Of a stretch of 64,000 bases of DNA, positions 24,986-33,232 are shown in pieces. This stretch comes from Polynucleobacter asymbioticus QLW-P1DMWA-1. Its GTDB lineage: Bacteria; Pseudomonadota; Gammaproteobacteria; Burkholderiales; Burkholderiaceae. The DNA is taken from the NCBI RefSeq assembly GCF_000016345.1, contig NC_009379.1:1426001-1490000 (forward strand), written 5' to 3'. Under the pieces are notes generated by a model. That model was not told the DNA's origin. It saw only the letters and a program-made list of their open reading frames with translations, and searched no databases. Both the position numbers and the translations under genes were made by a program. Position 1 is the first letter of the stretch. Each line of letters opens with the position of its first letter.

Positions 24986-27265
24986 TTACCTAGTGAAGTA
25001 AAGCGTAGTTGCAGCGTCATCGAAAAATTTATTGATTTTGGGCTCACTCACCCAGCCGTCAAGATTCTGATTTAAGGCCGAGGACGCAAAACTTCTAAAG
25101 TAATTACTGTCCCGATCCAGGGCAAGCAAGGTATCGTCTAAATTGCTATCTGAATCTGAGGCAATTTGCTTATAAATCTTCAGGGCTCCGTAAACACTCT
25201 TTTCTTTTGGAGTGAGAGGCTGATCTTTGCCAGGACTGTTAGCAGTTTTTGACATCTCTTCTTCAGTTTGAACTTTTCTAGGGGTGACCAACACCACCAC
25301 ATTTTCGGAATATTGTTGTTGTTGTTTTTGATTGAAGAAGTACTGGATAATTGGAATATCCTGAAGCACCGGAACACCGTCCTGTAGACCAGAAACCGCA
25401 CGAGAGGATAGCCCATCCAGAATCAACGTCTCTCCATACTTAATCTTGACGTTTGCTGTGACAGCATGTTGATCTTGTGAAACACTCGCATTAAATCCAC
25501 CGTAACCCGCATTTTGGGAGGTAACGTAAGAGCGGGAAACTTTGACAGCCAACATCATGGACTCTTCGTCCACAAAGGTTGGAGTCACAGATAGACTGAC
25601 GCCGGTAGGAATATTGGTAATTTGAGCGCCAGATACACCACCCCCATTCAGGCCCGCAGTAATCACTGCGCCTGAGTAGAAGGTAGAAGGAATACGATCA
25701 AGCGCTGTTAATGTAGGTCTTGCGATAACCTGTGAATTACTTGAGGTTGAGTTAGCGATATTCAAGCTGTAACTGACCAAACCACTCACGCTGTTAATAG
25801 TTGCGCTGGTTGCGGTACCAATACCGATGACGCTGTTTTGAACGACACCACTAACACTGCTTCCACCCACTGAACCTGTACTTCGAAATGATTGGCTTCC
25901 CGCAAACATGGTTAAGCCAGTCAACAAGTTAATTCCATACGAACTACTTTGGTTGTCAATCGTTCGAATTAATACTGCATCAATAGAGGCCATCTTAGGA
26001 GGCTTAGCGGAATTACAGGGGCTAGGTAAAGGCTCCAAATAAAGTGTCTGATCCCCGCTGGTTCCGCCAACCGGAACACCATAACTTTCCCCGGGCGCCT
26101 TACCCAATCCAGGCTTGGTATCGCAATCAAACCAACGCTGCTGCTGATTAGCCATCGATACTGCTGAATACGTTCCACCCCCACCCCCGCTGGTGACTGG
26201 AGCGGCTGCAGCGTTTGGCTGGGAAGTTGGACTGGCTGAGGTACCGGAAGAGCCGGATGAACCTGAAGAGCCTGATGAACCATCATCACTGGAATCATCG
26301 CTATTTTGATTGCTACCGTAAGCACCCACTACCCCTGCTCTCGAAGTACTACTCCGACCGGTTGTCCCCGTGTTATTGCCATTGTTATTGTTACCGCCCC
26401 TACCAACAACTACTCCTGCCCCACCTACAACCTTCATCATCTTGCCCTTTTGGGCCGCAGGACTTGCTGGGCTATTGAGACTTGCAGGATTTTGAGCAAC
26501 ATCTAAATCCATGGACTTGAGATAACTTAACTGCGTACCGATGTAAGCAACTTGTTGCTTTAATTGGGCAATCTCTTTAGGGTTTTCAGCGTTTGCTTTT
26601 GCATAGGCATCTAAGTTGAGATTAGATTCAGTAGTTTTTCCAACAGCCGCATACATCAACGTCATTAATCGCAATTGATCAACATTCGTAGTATTGAGCT
26701 TTTTTAAACTGTCGCCAGCCCAAAGTGCGGTCTTAAAATCTTTTTGCCATAAGGATGATTGCAAGAGACCGAATAGAGCATCCTGACTCGAAGGGCTGAT
26801 TGCATATGCGCTAATAAAATCTCTGCTGGCTTTTGAATACTCTCTCGAATCAATATGAAGTCGACCCAATTGAATGAGCGGCAAAGTATCTGTATTGTCC
26901 AAAGAGGCTGCAAGGCCATAAGCAGTTTCTGCCAACTCTTTGTTATCGGCGGCATTATTCAAATACTGCAAATGGTAGCTGATGCCGTTTAAGAGGTGTA
27001 CTGATGAATTACTTGGGCTCATCTTTACTGCGGCGCTGAATACTTTTTGTGCGCTTTCATAATCGCCCTCACGTAGGTATTCAATGCCCTGCTTCACCAA
27101 CTCATGGGTGATATTTTGCTTTGGGGGAGCTATTTTTTGACCCGATCCAATACCGCCCATCAGACTTGCTTGTGAACTCCTACCGCCCATGCCCGTGCAG
27201 CCAACAAGAATGGTGAAGCAAGCTAACAAAATGGCAGACTTCAGAAAAAATCGAGGATTAAGCAT
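24986..27265 (-). CDS. Orphan secretin: lipoprotein with TPR region and C-terminal secretin domain
   Basis: This 759-residue protein has a signal peptide and lipobox LVGC (Cys23). A TPR-like region follows (about 40-240; GIEYLREGDYESAQKVFSAA). A low-complexity Gly/Ser/Asn linker spans about 275-370, with repeated GSS units. A C-terminal secretin domain spans about 430-670, with IPTGVSLSVTPTFVDEES, YGETLILDGLSSR and GVPVLQDIPIIQYFF. Secretins form outer-membrane gated rings in type II secretion, type IV pili or phage release. No pilus or T2SS genes accompany it here. Two Cys-rich exported proteins lie downstream and a DsbA-like gene is divergent. Confidence 0.88.
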   Translation of the reverse strand: MLNPRFFLKSAILLACFTILVGCTGMGGRSSQASLMGGIGSGQKIAPPKQNITHELVKQGIEYLREGDYESAQKVFSAAVKMSPSNSSVHLLNGISYHLQYLNNAADNKELAETAYGLAASLDNTDTLPLIQLGRLHIDSREYSKASRDFISAYAISPSSQDALFGLLQSSLWQKDFKTALWAGDSLKKLNTTNVDQLRLMTLMYAAVGKTTESNLNLDAYAKANAENPKEIAQLKQQVAYIGTQLSYLKSMDLDVAQNPASLNSPASPAAQKGKMMKVVGGAGVVVGRGGNNNNGNNTGTTGRSSTSRAGVVGAYGSNQNSDDSSDDGSSGSSGSSGSSGTSASPTSQPNAAAAPVTSGGGGGTYSAVSMANQQQRWFDCDTKPGLGKAPGESYGVPVGGTSGDQTLYLEPLPSPCNSAKPPKMASIDAVLIRTIDNQSSSYGINLLTGLTMFAGSQSFRSTGSVGGSSVSGVVQNSVIGIGTATSATINSVSGLVSYSLNIANSTSSNSQVIARPTLTALDRIPSTFYSGAVITAGLNGGGVSGAQITNIPTGVSLSVTPTFVDEESMMLAVKVSRSYVTSQNAGYGGFNASVSQDQHAVTANVKIKYGETLILDGLSSRAVSGLQDGVPVLQDIPIIQYFFNQKQQQQYSENVVVLVTPRKVQTEEEMSKTANSPGKDQPLTPKEKSVYGALKIYKQIASDSDSNLDDTLLALDRDSNYFRSFASSALNQNLDGWVSEPKINKFFDDAATTLYFTR

Positions 27266-27484
27266 TAATGTAGTTTCAGTTCAAACAAAATGGGACAGAC
27301 CTAGCATATTCTAACTTCTTATAACTAAAAAGTTGAATAAAAGCAGCCACTTATGTGGTTAAAGCGACATAACTACTTCCCCCAGGAATAAGGCCCTAAT
27401 CTAAATTACACTTATATTGAGCCCCGCCAGTCCAAGTATAAATACCGCTTTATACTCAAAAATTCTCAATAAACTCGCGTAATT

Positions 27485-28315
27485 ATGTCTAAAACTACCT
27501 TTAAATCAGCCCTGCTCTTGATTGGCGCGCTGACCCTGAGTCTGCAACTCAATATTGCTTACTCCCAGACGCCTAGCTCCACCCCAACGACGGAGCAGAT
27601 TATTCAGAGTCTTGAAAAATCAGGGGCCTTGGATCGCGCAATTGATAGAGGAATTGAGCGCTATCGCCAAAAACAAATCAATGCCGCCCAAGCTAAACAG
27701 CAAAAAGAAGAGGCCCAAAAAGTAGCCATGGCAAAAAATGCCCGAGCAGTGGATGTCAAAAATGACTTCATTTATGGAAAACCAGATGCAGTCATTTCCA
27801 TTATTGAATACTCCGATTTTGAGTGCCCATTTTGCAAACAGTTTGGAGATATCCCAAATAAAGTGGTTGATTCGATGCCAGATCAAGTCAATCTAGTGTG
27901 GCGAAATTTTCCACTCTCCTTTCATGACCCGGTTGCAACAAAAGAAGCAATTGCTGCAGCTTGCGCCGCTCAACAAGGCGGTAACAATGCCTTCTGGAAA
28001 TATGCTCAAGGCATATTCAAAAATACACGCTCAAATGCTCAAGGCATGCCAAGCGTTAATGGCGTAGACCCTTTATTGGCCTTGGCTAAAGAGCAAGGTT
28101 TGGATACCGATAAATTTAGCACCTGCATGCAATCTGAGGCAGTCGCCAAGCAAGTTAGCGCTGATTTGGAGGATGGCATGAATGCAGGCATTAGCGGGAC
28201 TCCAGGCGTCATTCTCGTTAATCACAAAACTGGCGCATTTAATGTACTCGCAGGTGCAGTTCCGGAGGATGTTTTAAAGCAAGAAGTAAAGAATCTTCTG
28301 AATGCCAAAAAATAA
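27485..28315 (+). CDS. DsbA-family thiol:disulfide oxidoreductase
   Basis: This 276-residue exported protein has a signal peptide (ALLLIGALTLSLQLNIAYSQ). A Gln/Lys-rich helical stretch (about 55-90) is followed by a thioredoxin-fold domain with the active site FECPFCKQF (CPFC, residues 114-117), and SGTPGVILV carries the cis-Pro. It belongs to the DsbA/DsbG-like thioredoxin_4 group and probably forms or isomerises disulfides in the periplasm. It is divergent from the secretin gene by ~220 bases. The neighbouring 12-cysteine proteins are attractive substrates. A terminator follows. Confidence 0.88.
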   Translation: MSKTTFKSALLLIGALTLSLQLNIAYSQTPSSTPTTEQIIQSLEKSGALDRAIDRGIERYRQKQINAAQAKQQKEEAQKVAMAKNARAVDVKNDFIYGKPDAVISIIEYSDFECPFCKQFGDIPNKVVDSMPDQVNLVWRNFPLSFHDPVATKEAIAAACAAQQGGNNAFWKYAQGIFKNTRSNAQGMPSVNGVDPLLALAKEQGLDTDKFSTCMQSEAVAKQVSADLEDGMNAGISGTPGVILVNHKTGAFNVLAGAVPEDVLKQEVKNLLNAKK

Positions 28316-28337
28316 GTTTTAATTAAGCCCAGTTAAA

Positions 28338-28378
28338 TTTCTCACCATCTCCCGGGGATGGTGAGAAAAATATTTTTT
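28338..28378 (+). terminator. Rho-independent terminator
   Basis: TTTCTCACCATC / GATGGTGAGAAA forms a 12-bp stem around TCCCGGG, followed by AATATTTTTT. It serves the DsbA-like gene and overlaps the last codons of the convergent gene. Confidence 0.82.
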
Positions 28379-28965
28379 ACACGAAGCTCGCCACTTATAT
28401 AGTTAATTGCTAATGGGCCATTACTAAATCGGGTATCTCGAACATGATGAGTTACTCCGTTTAATGTTACTGATAGATCGGTTCCAATGGCGCTGATACG
28501 TATATGGTTCCATTGATTAGCCACCTTTGACTGCTTTACTTTATTAAGCAGCAAAATTGAACTGGCGCCCACATCTTTCGATTGATTAACTAAAGTCACT
28601 TCATAAGCAGTGTCAGCATTCACGGCGTCTGGATTTGCGCAACGAAAGAATACCGTTGCCTGAGTACTGTCAGAGGCCCAATAATCAAAATCAAGTTGAA
28701 AATCCGGCAGACTTAAACGTGAAACCAATAAGCTGTGACCTTGCGTTGCTTGGATCTCATTATTGATAATCAGCCAATTTGCATTTCCATTTCTATCTTT
28801 ATTGTGGTCAAACGCACCCAGATCAGCGCCATTAAATAAAGGAATGGGCGTACCGAGAGTAGTAATGATTGCCTGCGCATATACAAACAGGGGGGAGCAA
28901 GCCATTACGCCTATTAAATAACAATATGCAATACGGCTTTTAAAGAAGGAAGTGTTTTTAAGCAT
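28342..28965 (-). CDS. DUF1080-like (3-keto-disaccharide hydrolase fold) exported protein
   Basis: Read from ATG 28965, this is about 207 residues with a signal peptide (SRIAYCYLIGVMACSPLFVYAQA); ATG 28998 would add 11. The mature part has FNGADLGAFDH, NNEIQATQGHSLLVSRL, DFDYWASDSTQATVFFR and WNHIRISAIGTDLSVTLNG. This is the jelly-roll pattern of DUF1080/PF06439 proteins. Some members act on 3-keto-disaccharides, but many are uncharacterised. No ribosome site settles the start. It shares its 3' end with the terminator of the DsbA-like gene. Confidence 0.7.
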   Translation of the reverse strand: MLKNTSFFKSRIAYCYLIGVMACSPLFVYAQAIITTLGTPIPLFNGADLGAFDHNKDRNGNANWLIINNEIQATQGHSLLVSRLSLPDFQLDFDYWASDSTQATVFFRCANPDAVNADTAYEVTLVNQSKDVGASSILLLNKVKQSKVANQWNHIRISAIGTDLSVTLNGVTHHVRDTRFSNGPLAINYISGELRVKNIFLTIPGRW

Positions 28966-29035
28966 AGGCGCTGAGTTATGGAAATAAGTGTATAGCATCT
29001 ACATAGGCATTGGTGAGGCCCAGAACGATAGAAAC

Positions 29036-29063
29036 AAAAAGGCCCGCAGTAGCGGGCCTTTTT
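29036..29063. terminator. Bidirectional rho-independent terminator
   Basis: AAAAAGGCCCGC / GCGGGCCTTTTT is a 12-bp stem with loop AGTA. It sits downstream of the minus-strand PuuD-like gene. Confidence 0.9.
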
Positions 29064-29085
29064 AGTAACGCTTATGCTGCCTGGA

Positions 29086-29679
29086 TTAAGAAACAATCAC
29101 AAACCAAGTCGTGTTATGGGATTGAGCAACCATCAAGAACAACATTGGGATAGAAAGCATTGTGTTCAAGCGTGAAGTCAACATTGCTATACGTGCAGAT
29201 TTAGCCTTTACATCAGCCTCAACTGGAACGATACCAAGGGCACGTTTTTGATTAGGCCAAATGATGAACCAAACATTAATCGCCATAATAAGAGCAATCC
29301 ACATGCCTAAACCAATTGCTCGGAATGGCGCCTGTAATGTGAAGGCTTGGTGTGCGTAGCCATTCAAAGTTGCCAGGATTAAACCAGTCAATACAGTGAA
29401 CAGTGCTGCGTAACGGAACCAAAATAACGCTGCAGGCGCAATGACTTTACCAATAGCTGGTTTTTGCTCATCAGGAATCTTAGGCATGGAAGGAATTTGC
29501 ACAAAGTTGAAGTACCAGAGCAAACCGATCCACATCACGCCAAACATGACGTGCAACCAACGGAAAATAAATGGTAATTCAGCAGAACTAAAGTTACCGC
29601 CTAAGGCAAAGATAATCAAAATGAGGAGCACAAAGCCAGCTAATACTGTACGTCCCAATGAAGTCAAAATTGAAGCCAT
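29086..29679 (-). CDS. PuuD-like membrane protein (urate hydroxylase membrane-domain family)
   Basis: This 197-residue protein has about five hydrophobic helices, including FIFRWLHVMFGVMWIGLLWYFN and FRYAALFTVLTGLILATLNG. The ending, INVWFIIWPNQKRALGIV, matches the membrane domain of PuuD-type urate hydroxylases (PF06181). The full-length enzymes carry an additional cytochrome c domain that is absent here, and no purine-degradation genes are nearby. The urate oxidase role is therefore doubtful. Confidence 0.7.
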   Translation of the reverse strand: MASILTSLGRTVLAGFVLLILIIFALGGNFSSAELPFIFRWLHVMFGVMWIGLLWYFNFVQIPSMPKIPDEQKPAIGKVIAPAALFWFRYAALFTVLTGLILATLNGYAHQAFTLQAPFRAIGLGMWIALIMAINVWFIIWPNQKRALGIVPVEADVKAKSARIAMLTSRLNTMLSIPMLFLMVAQSHNTTWFVIVS

Positions 29680-29712
29680 AATTAAATTTCCTATTTTTTG
29701 ATATTGATTCGG

Positions 29713-30291
29713 TTATGCAAAATTACTGCTCGCAAAATCCCAATTCACTACATTCCAAAAGTTTTCCAAGTATTTTGGGCGTGCATTGCGAGTATCAATA
29801 TAGTAGGCATGCTCCCAAACATCGCAAGTGAGTAGCGGTTTTGCATCCGTGGTTAATGGTGTTGCTGCATTGCTGGTAGATACTAAATCCAAACTACCAT
29901 CAGCCTTCTTAACCAACCATGCCCAACCAGAACCGAATGTACCTACTGCGCACTTATTAAACTCTTCTTTGAATTTATCAAATGAACCCCATTTAGCATT
30001 AATCGCATCAGCCAAAGGGCCTGTAGGAGCTCCACCACCATTTGGCTTTAAGCTATTCCAATAGAAGGTGTGATTCCATACCTGGGCAGCATTATTAAAA
30101 ACACCAGCAGCAGATTTTTTAATAATGTCTTCCAAACTCAAAGCCTCGAACTCTGTACCCTTAATCAAATTATTTAAGTTGGTAACGTAAGCTTGATGAT
30201 GCTTGCCGTAGTGATACTCAAGTGTTTCTTTTGAAATGTGGGGCGCAAGTGCGTCTAGAGCATATGGCAACGGAGGTAATGTATGTTCCAT
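29713..30291 (-). CDS. sodB: Iron superoxide dismutase
   Basis: This 192-residue protein matches Fe-SOD from end to end: [29 protein letters not shown] holds the first His ligands, [11 protein letters not shown] the second, and [19 protein letters not shown] the C-terminal Asp/His pair. [10 protein letters not shown] is typical of SodB, though Fe versus Mn use is inferred. It lacks a signal peptide, so it is cytosolic. It converts superoxide to H2O2 and O2. It is a single-gene unit with a ~220-base upstream region. Confidence 0.93.
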   Translation of the reverse strand: MEHTLPPLPYALDALAPHISKETLEYHYGKHHQAYVTNLNNLIKGTEFEALSLEDIIKKSAAGVFNNAAQVWNHTFYWNSLKPNGGGAPTGPLADAINAKWGSFDKFKEEFNKCAVGTFGSGWAWLVKKADGSLDLVSTSNAATPLTTDAKPLLTCDVWEHAYYIDTRNARPKYLENFWNVVNWDFASSNFA

Positions 30292-30463
30292 TATTTATTC
30301 CTTTTAAAAATACGTTTAATAACAAATACATAAGATATATTTGATGTAACTATAGACTATTCTGGCTTTTTCGATCATTCATGCGAATAAAGGGATTTTT
30401 GGCGGGATAAATCCATGTGGGCCCAATGAAATAGACAGCCTATGCCCTATTTACAAATGAAAA

Positions 30464-30488
30464 CGCCAAGTGACCTTGCCACCTGGCG
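30464..30488 (-). terminator. Probable terminator of bdhA
   Basis: An imperfect hairpin (CGCCAAGTG / CACCTGGCG with one bulge) is followed by TTTTC on the minus strand. It lies 25 bases beyond the bdhA stop codon. Confidence 0.55.
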
Positions 30489-30512
30489 CTCAAATCCTGC
30501 TAATAAAGACTC

Positions 30513-31289
30513 TTACTGGGCAGTCCAGCCACCATCCATATTCCAGGCTACCCCACGGACTTCAGAGGCGTCTGGGCCACATAAAAATACAGCCAAAGCA
30601 GCCAATTGCTCAGGGGTCACAAATTGTCCAGAAGGTTGTTTTTCAGAAACGAGCGCAATTTTTGCTGCTTCATTTGAAACGCCATCTCGCTCTGCGCGGG
30701 CATCAACTTGTTTTTGAACTAATGGAGTGAGAACCCAGCCTGGGCAAATTGCATTACAAGTAATACCGGTACGCGCATTTTCCAAAGCGGTTACCTTGGT
30801 GAGTCCAACGATGCCGTGTTTTGCCGCGACATACGCGGCCTTTTGTGTTGACGCTACTAAGCCATGCACTGATGCAATATTAATAATACGGCCCCAATTG
30901 CGTTTTTGCATTCCAGGCAGAGCATGATGCGTTGTATGAAACGCAGAACTCAAATTGATGGCAATAATGGCATCCCATTTATCCGCAGGAAAATCTTCGA
31001 TGTTGGCGGTGTATTGAATACCTGCGTTATTCACCAATATATCTAATGAGCCAAAACGTTTTTCTGTTTGCTTAATTAAATCTTCAATTTCAGCTGGCTT
31101 GCTCATGTCCGCGCCGTGGTAGTCAACCTCAACGCCACAGGCTTTAATTTGCGCAAGGGCATCATCTTTTTCACCAAAGCCATTCACCATGATGTTGGCG
31201 CCCTGCTTAGCTAGTGCAATCGCCATACCTAGACCAATACCGCTAGTAGAACCAGTTACTAATGCTGTTTTACCTTTTAATGTCGACAT
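30513..31289 (-). CDS. bdhA: 3-hydroxybutyrate dehydrogenase
   Basis: This 258-residue short-chain dehydrogenase has a TGSTSGIGLGMA cofactor loop, DILVNNAGIQYTANIEDFP, catalytic Ser in IINIASVHGLVAS, and YVAAKHG (Tyr-x3-Lys). The ending includes NAICPGWVLTPLVQKQ and VRGVAWNMDGGWTAQ, close to bacterial D-3-hydroxybutyrate dehydrogenases. It interconverts 3-hydroxybutyrate and acetoacetate with NAD+, in PHB turnover. The substrate call rests on overall resemblance. Confidence 0.9.
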   Translation of the reverse strand: MSTLKGKTALVTGSTSGIGLGMAIALAKQGANIMVNGFGEKDDALAQIKACGVEVDYHGADMSKPAEIEDLIKQTEKRFGSLDILVNNAGIQYTANIEDFPADKWDAIIAINLSSAFHTTHHALPGMQKRNWGRIINIASVHGLVASTQKAAYVAAKHGIVGLTKVTALENARTGITCNAICPGWVLTPLVQKQVDARAERDGVSNEAAKIALVSEKQPSGQFVTPEQLAALAVFLCGPDASEVRGVAWNMDGGWTAQ

Positions 31290-31344
31290 ATCAATACTCT
31301 CAGGGGGATTAAGGAATAAAAAACATAGGATACAACGAGCATTC

Positions 31345-31848
31345 TTAGATCAGATGCAACCAATGACCTAATTGGTGCCAATAACTGTCCGGGACCAATG
31401 TTAATAGCCAGGTTAAGGTCAGATAACGCATTAGTTTGCCTATAAACATATAAACCAGGCATGGCTGCCAAGCTAGCTTTAACCATCCAGCAGCCAAACA
31501 AAGCGGGTCTCCAAACCCCGGGAGCCATGAGAGCAAGAGCATTTTTGGCCCCCAACTGCTTAGCAAGCGCTTTAGACGATGATCTTTGGGCTCACCAACA
31601 GACTTCATTCCCTTGCGCGCGAGCAATCCAAGCCCCCAATCCAACATACCGCCAAGGGTATTACCCACTGTTGCCACTATGATGGCAACCCAGTAGAGAT
31701 GGGGATTAAGCGAAATGTACCCAAAAAGAATGGGTTCTGAACCGACGGGCAATAAGGTTGCCGAAATGAATGCGCTTAAAAAAACAGCGGGCAATCCCAC
31801 CGAAGGCATTTCAAACCACGCAAAAAAATGCTGAAGTGCATGCTCCAT
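31345..31848 (-). CDS. YqaA-type (VTT/SNARE-associated) membrane protein
   Basis: This 167-residue protein has four to five hydrophobic segments. AFISATLLPVGSEPILFGY, VATVGNTLGGMLDWGLGLL and KMLLLSWLPGFGDPLCLAAGW match the short YqaA family related to DedA/VTT proteins. DedA-like proteins are implicated in lipid scrambling and membrane homeostasis. YqaA itself is not characterised. It is encoded alone, upstream of bdhA on the same strand. Confidence 0.82.
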   Translation of the reverse strand: MEHALQHFFAWFEMPSVGLPAVFLSAFISATLLPVGSEPILFGYISLNPHLYWVAIIVATVGNTLGGMLDWGLGLLARKGMKSVGEPKDHRLKRLLSSWGPKMLLLSWLPGFGDPLCLAAGWLKLAWQPCLVYMFIGKLMRYLTLTWLLTLVPDSYWHQLGHWLHLI

Positions 31849-32050
31849 TAAGCGAGTATTTTCATGATGATTGGTTGATATTTTTTTGCATTTTTCGACC
31901 TATATTTCTATTTCGCTTTTCATGGGGCTTTAATCCATGTTGATCGGTCTATTTTGCCCGTTTTCTACCAGCTCCCTCATTTTGCAAATCTTGCTTAAAC
32001 TAAAGGCTGAGTAGCTAAAAATATCATTATTCCTATAAAACGAGACTTTT

Positions 32051-33220
32051 ATGAATCACCCCATTCCCAAGCCGGATCAATTTCAAGACATGCGCGAGGC
32101 CCTCAGAGACCTCTGCGGTAGCTTTGATTCGGCTTACTGGCAAAAAATCGATCACGAGCGCGATTATCCCGAGGCTTTTGTAGATGCCATGACAAAAGCG
32201 GGTTGGTTAGCAGCTCTCATTCCGGAAGAGTATGGTGGTTCTGGCCTTGGTCTAGCAGAAGCCTCTGTCATCATGGAAGAGATCAATTTCTCTGGCGGTA
32301 ATTCTGGTTCATGCCATGGTCAGATGTACAACATGGGTACCCTGCTGCGCCATGGTTCAGAAGCCCAGAAAAAAATGTACCTCCCTAAGATTGCCGCCGG
32401 TGAATTACGCCTTCAAAGTATGGCGGTAACCGAACCTTCAACCGGTACTGATACCACCAAACTCAAAACTACTGCGGTAAAAAAAGGTGACAATTATGTA
32501 GTCAATGGTCAAAAGGTTTGGATCTCTCGTATCCAGCATTCCGATTTGATGATCTTATTGGCCCGCACCACACCTATCAGTGAAGTCCAACGCAAATCAG
32601 AAGGTATGTCGATCTTTATTGTCAATCTCAAAGATGCGATTGGTAAAGGCATGGAAGTCAGACCAATTGCCAATATGGTGAATCACGAAACTAATGAAGT
32701 CTTCTTTGATAACTTAGAAATCCCTGTAGAGAATTTGATTGGCACCGAAGGTCAAGGCTTCAAATATATTCTTGATGGCCTCAATGCAGAGCGCACTCTT
32801 ATCGCTGCAGAATGTATTGGTGATGCCTATTGGTTTATTGATCGCGCTAGACGTTATGCCAATGATCGAGTTGTCTTTGATCGCCCTATTGGAAAAAACC
32901 AAGGGATTCAGTTCCCGATTGCGGATAGCTATATTGAAACTGAAGCTGCTAATCTCATGCGCTTTAAGGCCTGTGAATTATTTGATAACCATCAGCCATG
33001 TGGGCCAGAAGCGAATATGGCCAAGTTTCTCGCGGCCAAAGCCTCCTGGGAAGCTGCCAACGTCTGCCTTCAGACGCATGGTGGTTTTGGATTTGCCAAT
33101 GAATATGACGTAGAGAGAAAGTTCAGAGAAACCCGTCTTTACCAAGTTGCTCCCATTTCAACGAATTTAATTTATTCCTATGTTGCCGAGCACATTCTTG
33201 GTCTACCAAGGTCTTTTTAA
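32051..33220 (+). CDS. Acyl-CoA dehydrogenase
   Basis: This 389-residue FAD enzyme has LIPEEYGGSGLGLAEASVIM, MAVTEPSTGTDTTKLKT (FAD site), VNGQKVWISRIQHSD, and QTHGGFGFANEYDVERKFR. The usual C-terminal catalytic Glu site reads YQVAPIST, without Glu. A Glu is present in DGLNAERTLIAAE, as in isovaleryl-CoA-type enzymes, and may be the base. The substrate is unknown. A CaiB/BaiF CoA-transferase gene starts 12 bases downstream, so the pair likely activates and oxidises one acid. Confidence 0.88.
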   Translation: MNHPIPKPDQFQDMREALRDLCGSFDSAYWQKIDHERDYPEAFVDAMTKAGWLAALIPEEYGGSGLGLAEASVIMEEINFSGGNSGSCHGQMYNMGTLLRHGSEAQKKMYLPKIAAGELRLQSMAVTEPSTGTDTTKLKTTAVKKGDNYVVNGQKVWISRIQHSDLMILLARTTPISEVQRKSEGMSIFIVNLKDAIGKGMEVRPIANMVNHETNEVFFDNLEIPVENLIGTEGQGFKYILDGLNAERTLIAAECIGDAYWFIDRARRYANDRVVFDRPIGKNQGIQFPIADSYIETEAANLMRFKACELFDNHQPCGPEANMAKFLAAKASWEAANVCLQTHGGFGFANEYDVERKFRETRLYQVAPISTNLIYSYVAEHILGLPRSF

Positions 33221-33232
33221 GAAGTGCCTAAT

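Noticed and set aside
26230..26420. Short tandem repeats in the secretin gene as a CRISPR-like or recombination element
   Set aside because: The repeats are codon-level and encode the Gly/Ser/Asn linker in frame. There are no regular spacers.
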